From Strongylocentrotus droebachiensis (taxonomy: Eukaryota; Echinodermata; Echinoidea; Camarodonta; Strongylocentrotidae), in contig JAVYIG010007520.1 of assembly GCA_035222895.1 (NCBI GenBank), positions 1 through 64,000 on the forward strand: a stretch of 64,000 bases of DNA, read 5' to 3'. Under the pieces are notes generated by a model. That model searched no databases. It saw nothing but the letters and a program-made list of their open reading frames with translations, and was not told the DNA's origin. The position numbers and the translations under genes were made by a program. Every line of letters starts with the position of its first letter. Position 1 is the first letter of the stretch. This document shows positions 63,101 to 64,000 of the stretch, one piece after another.

Positions 63101-63964
63101 TCTATGGAAAGGATGCAATTAGTAAGAGTGTTTTTTACAATTTTTTAAAACTTCTATGTTTTATTAATAGTTGCATTTGAGGTGAGACAGCTCAGTCGGT
63201 AGAGCAGTGGTCTCGTAATCCGGTGACCCCAGTTCGAAACGAAGGCGATGCGCTAGTGCCCTTTGGTAAGGCATTAATCCTCATTACCAGGTCCCTCGGA
63301 GAGGACCTAAAGCCGTCGGCCGTCTGGTTGCTTACTTACAAGCATTTATGCTTTCTTAGCAGTCAGGTAAAATAACCACGACCACATATACATGGTGAAA
63401 TACAATTGTTAAGTCCCAATCCTAATAACACTCAAATTAATTATACTCTGAAATAAGCATTTGCTATAGTAGCAAATAACACTGGATTTCATGTGCACAA
63501 GACTCCTAAGTCAGGAGGTTTGTTGCTTTGGTACAGTTCGGTAAATTCACGTCTTTATTAAAATTGGCTCTTAAAAACTAAATAACATATGTTTCCTATC
63601 AATCAAACTCAGAAAAGGTAGGATATTGATAATTTATCAAAACATTGTAAATCTTATACACACTTGAATTTCAACTGGATCAGCATATGCGTAGTTGATT
63701 TGATTCCATATTTCACGACTGTTCCAATACATATGACCATTACTGCCGTTTCTGTCTATCAATGACCCTCTCCATGCAGTTACATTAGTACACACGTACC
63801 TGTATGGATGATGCCTTTGCTTTCAATGTAGAGTAGAACTCTTCAGTGAGAAACATTACAAGTTTCAGGTCAGTCAGGTTTGGCATAGAACACAGTGTTT
63901 CTACAAGGTGATGTGATGAGGCCGGTGTGGGACACTGGACATCATCAAGCTCAAGAGTTTGGAC
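53652..63964 (-). CDS. NLR-B: second NLR copy, 3' part (5' end outside window)
   Basis: Exons 63964-63800, 61762-61598, 59940-59773, 59003-58839, 57692-57528, 55830-55733 and 54123-53652 join in matching phase and reproduce the order of NLR-A from its third LRR exon to the stop. No NACHT or death-fold exon is present here; they should lie to the right of position 64000. It has an extra LRR exon (58839-59003) that NLR-A lacks, and fewer C-terminal repeats (four against seven). No stop or frame shift was found in these exons, so the copy looks functional. Confidence 0.8.
54330..54548 (+). other. Small ORF with a hydrophobic segment, unrecognised
   Basis: A 73-codon plus-strand frame with a strongly hydrophobic Cys-rich stretch (ECLLWIVSVIFVIVDLILCC), inside the last intron of NLR-B and absent from NLR-A. 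It could be chance or part of an inserted element; no family is recognised. Confidence 0.2.
55733..55830 (-). CDS. NLR-B penultimate exon (98 nt)
   Basis: Same length, phases and splice sites as 11537-11634 (acceptor TTACAG, donor CAAAG|GTTAGT). Two residue changes in 32 (Pro to Leu and Glu to Gln near the end). Conservation of frame and borders in both gene copies supports a real exon. Confidence 0.75.
56640..57415 (+). repeat. Minisatellite, about 145-bp units with TGACCTTTGACCTAC
   Basis: Five units start near 56663, 56817, 56957, 57100 and 57246 (CATATTTAATGAGCTATGAC). The end is GGAAGGATGGACAGCGGCG...CCGCCGACTTCGTCAGCG, the usual terminus of this dispersed family. Confidence 0.85.
57528..57692 (-). 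CDS. NLR-B last LRR exon (55 codons), partner of NLR-A LRR exon 6
   Basis: Begins VQTFKLDDVQCLTSGSSHHL and ends STLKAKASSLQ, acceptor ATTGCAG (ATGCAG-type), donor CAG|GTATGT, phase 0-0. It is followed by the 98-nt exon at 55733-55830. Confidence 0.8.
57905..58370. other. Insertion-like stretch in NLR-B intron
   Basis: Interrupts the otherwise conserved inter-exon intron (no counterpart near 18250). Contains GGGGGGCCCCCCCCCCTCG and an AT-rich AATAAA-bearing part. No termini were recognised. Confidence 0.4.
58839..59003 (-). CDS. NLR-B extra LRR exon (55 codons) with no partner in NLR-A
   Basis: Begins VQTLTIGDFWCLTPASSHQL and ends STLKANASSIE, acceptor ATGCAG, donor GAG|GTATAT, phase 0-0. 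NLR-A has no exon between its partners of the flanking exons. The introns on the two sides share a homologous stretch (about 58430-58560 and 59346-59475), a natural site for unequal exchange. Confidence 0.8.
59773..59940 (-). CDS. NLR-B LRR exon (56 codons), partner of NLR-A LRR exon 5
   Basis: Protein identical to 18767-18934, including the extra codon and the CAT|GTATGT donor. The surrounding intron is nearly identical too, so this pair dates from the latest duplication or conversion event. Confidence 0.78.
60591..61091. mobile_element. hAT-type MITE, duplicated copy in NLR-B
   Basis: Same element, same insertion site and same CGCTAGAT duplications as 19587-20087, so it was copied with the segmental duplication and was not inserted independently. 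Confidence 0.85.
61598..61762 (-). CDS. NLR-B LRR exon (55 codons), partner of NLR-A LRR exon 4
   Basis: Begins VQTLKLIDYKCTPSASSHHL, acceptor ATGCAG, donor CAG|GTACAC, phase 0-0. It keeps the M-P-N-L-T-D motif that has become M-Q in the NLR-A partner. Otherwise the protein is the same. Confidence 0.82.
61909..63026. mobile_element. 1.1-kb inverted-repeat element, 10-bp TSD, in NLR-B
   Basis: Termini AGGCCAGAGTCA and TGACTCAGGCCT flanked by ACAAAAAATT (61899-61908 and 63027-63036). The related intron at 21828-21850 has the uninterrupted CTCACAAAAAATGATTGAA, an empty-site equivalent. An internal palindrome occupies about 62712-62920. No transposase frame is seen. Confidence 0.82.
62712..62920. 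repeat. Long hairpin nested in the 1.1-kb element
   Basis: The left arm ATCGAGTTCAGCTAGCCATC...GCAGAGAGGGAAA pairs with the right arm TTTCCCTCTCTGC...GATGGCTAGCTGAACTCGAT, arms of about 90 bp with few mismatches around a loop of about 25 bp. Confidence 0.85.
63170..63385 (+). mobile_element. tRNA-derived SINE, copy in NLR-B
   Basis: Near-identical to 20911-21115 with A box at about 63188-63207 and B box GTTCGAAAC at 63232-63240; it sits at the equivalent place before the paralogous LRR exon. Confidence 0.8.
63800..63964 (-). CDS. NLR-B LRR exon (55 codons), partner of NLR-A LRR exon 3
   Basis: Begins VQTLELDDVQCPTPASSHHL and ends STLKAKASSIQ, acceptor ATGCAG, donor CAG|GTACGT, phase 0-0. 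The first variable patch (D-D-V-Q-C-P-T-P) matches other gene B exons better than the NLR-A partner (D-D-A-K-R-S-T-P), which hints at exchange between exons. Confidence 0.8.
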
Positions 63965-64000
63965 CTGCATGGTTTGTCAATATAGTTAAGCAGCACGTCT

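Overview
This is an animal nuclear-genome window, most likely from a sea urchin or a close echinoid relative. The gene content is one NLR-type (NACHT plus leucine-rich repeat) immune-receptor gene on the minus strand and the 3' part of a second, tandem copy. Long introns are packed with inverted-repeat transposons, tRNA-derived SINEs, minisatellites and pyrimidine tracts, and no other convincing gene is present. The echinoid assignment rests on the N-terminal exon, which encodes a hydrophobic leader running straight into a 2A-type D-V-E-x-N-P-G-P motif. That arrangement is known from sea-urchin NLR genes. The modular LRR exons fit the expanded NLR families of echinoids.

Gene A (minus strand, 32386 to 9290) can be read exon by exon with matching splice phases. 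It has a leader/2A exon (32295-32459), a death-fold exon (30244-30533), one large NACHT exon (27210-28915) and six phase 0-0 LRR exons (23713-23871, 22486-22650, 21536-21700, 20594-20758, 18767-18934, 17837-18001). It ends with a short 98-nt exon (11537-11634) and a terminal exon of 21-residue Pro/Gln-rich repeats (9290-9932). The conceptual product is about 1,271 residues. Three further candidate 5' exons lie upstream (43584-43680, 34612-34674, 33925-34011). They may be an alternative 5' end or a leader with an upstream ORF.

Gene B (minus strand, from beyond the right edge to 53652) has five LRR exons, the 98-nt exon and the repeat-bearing terminal exon. Its NACHT and N-terminal exons lie outside the window. 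The LRR block at about 59.36-63.97 kb is nearly identical to 18.36-21.7 kb, including intronic transposons, so the duplication or gene conversion is recent. The 3' ends and flanks (7.5-11.5 kb and 49.6-55.8 kb) are also paralogous but more diverged.

Region by region: 0-7 kb holds small foldback elements, a possible solo LTR and two tandem pyrimidine-rich blocks. 7-12 kb is the gene A 3' end, and 12.2-15.8 kb is two tandem copies of a 1.78-kb repeat. 16-24 kb holds the LRR exons, 24-27 kb an intron with a hAT-type element carrying an exon-like sequence, and 27-32.4 kb the NACHT, death-fold and 2A exons. 32.5-48 kb is transposon-dense and includes a palindrome of about 940 bp and a composite foldback. 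48-51 kb is a third pyrimidine block followed by paralogous flank, 51-57.5 kb holds minisatellites and the gene B 3' end, and 57.5-64 kb holds the gene B LRR exons.

How the parts work together: the leader/2A segment would decide whether the receptor is made as a cytosolic protein (2A skipping releases it) or enters the secretory route (no skipping). The death fold would recruit signalling partners, NACHT would drive nucleotide-dependent oligomerisation, and the exchangeable LRR exons would set ligand specificity.
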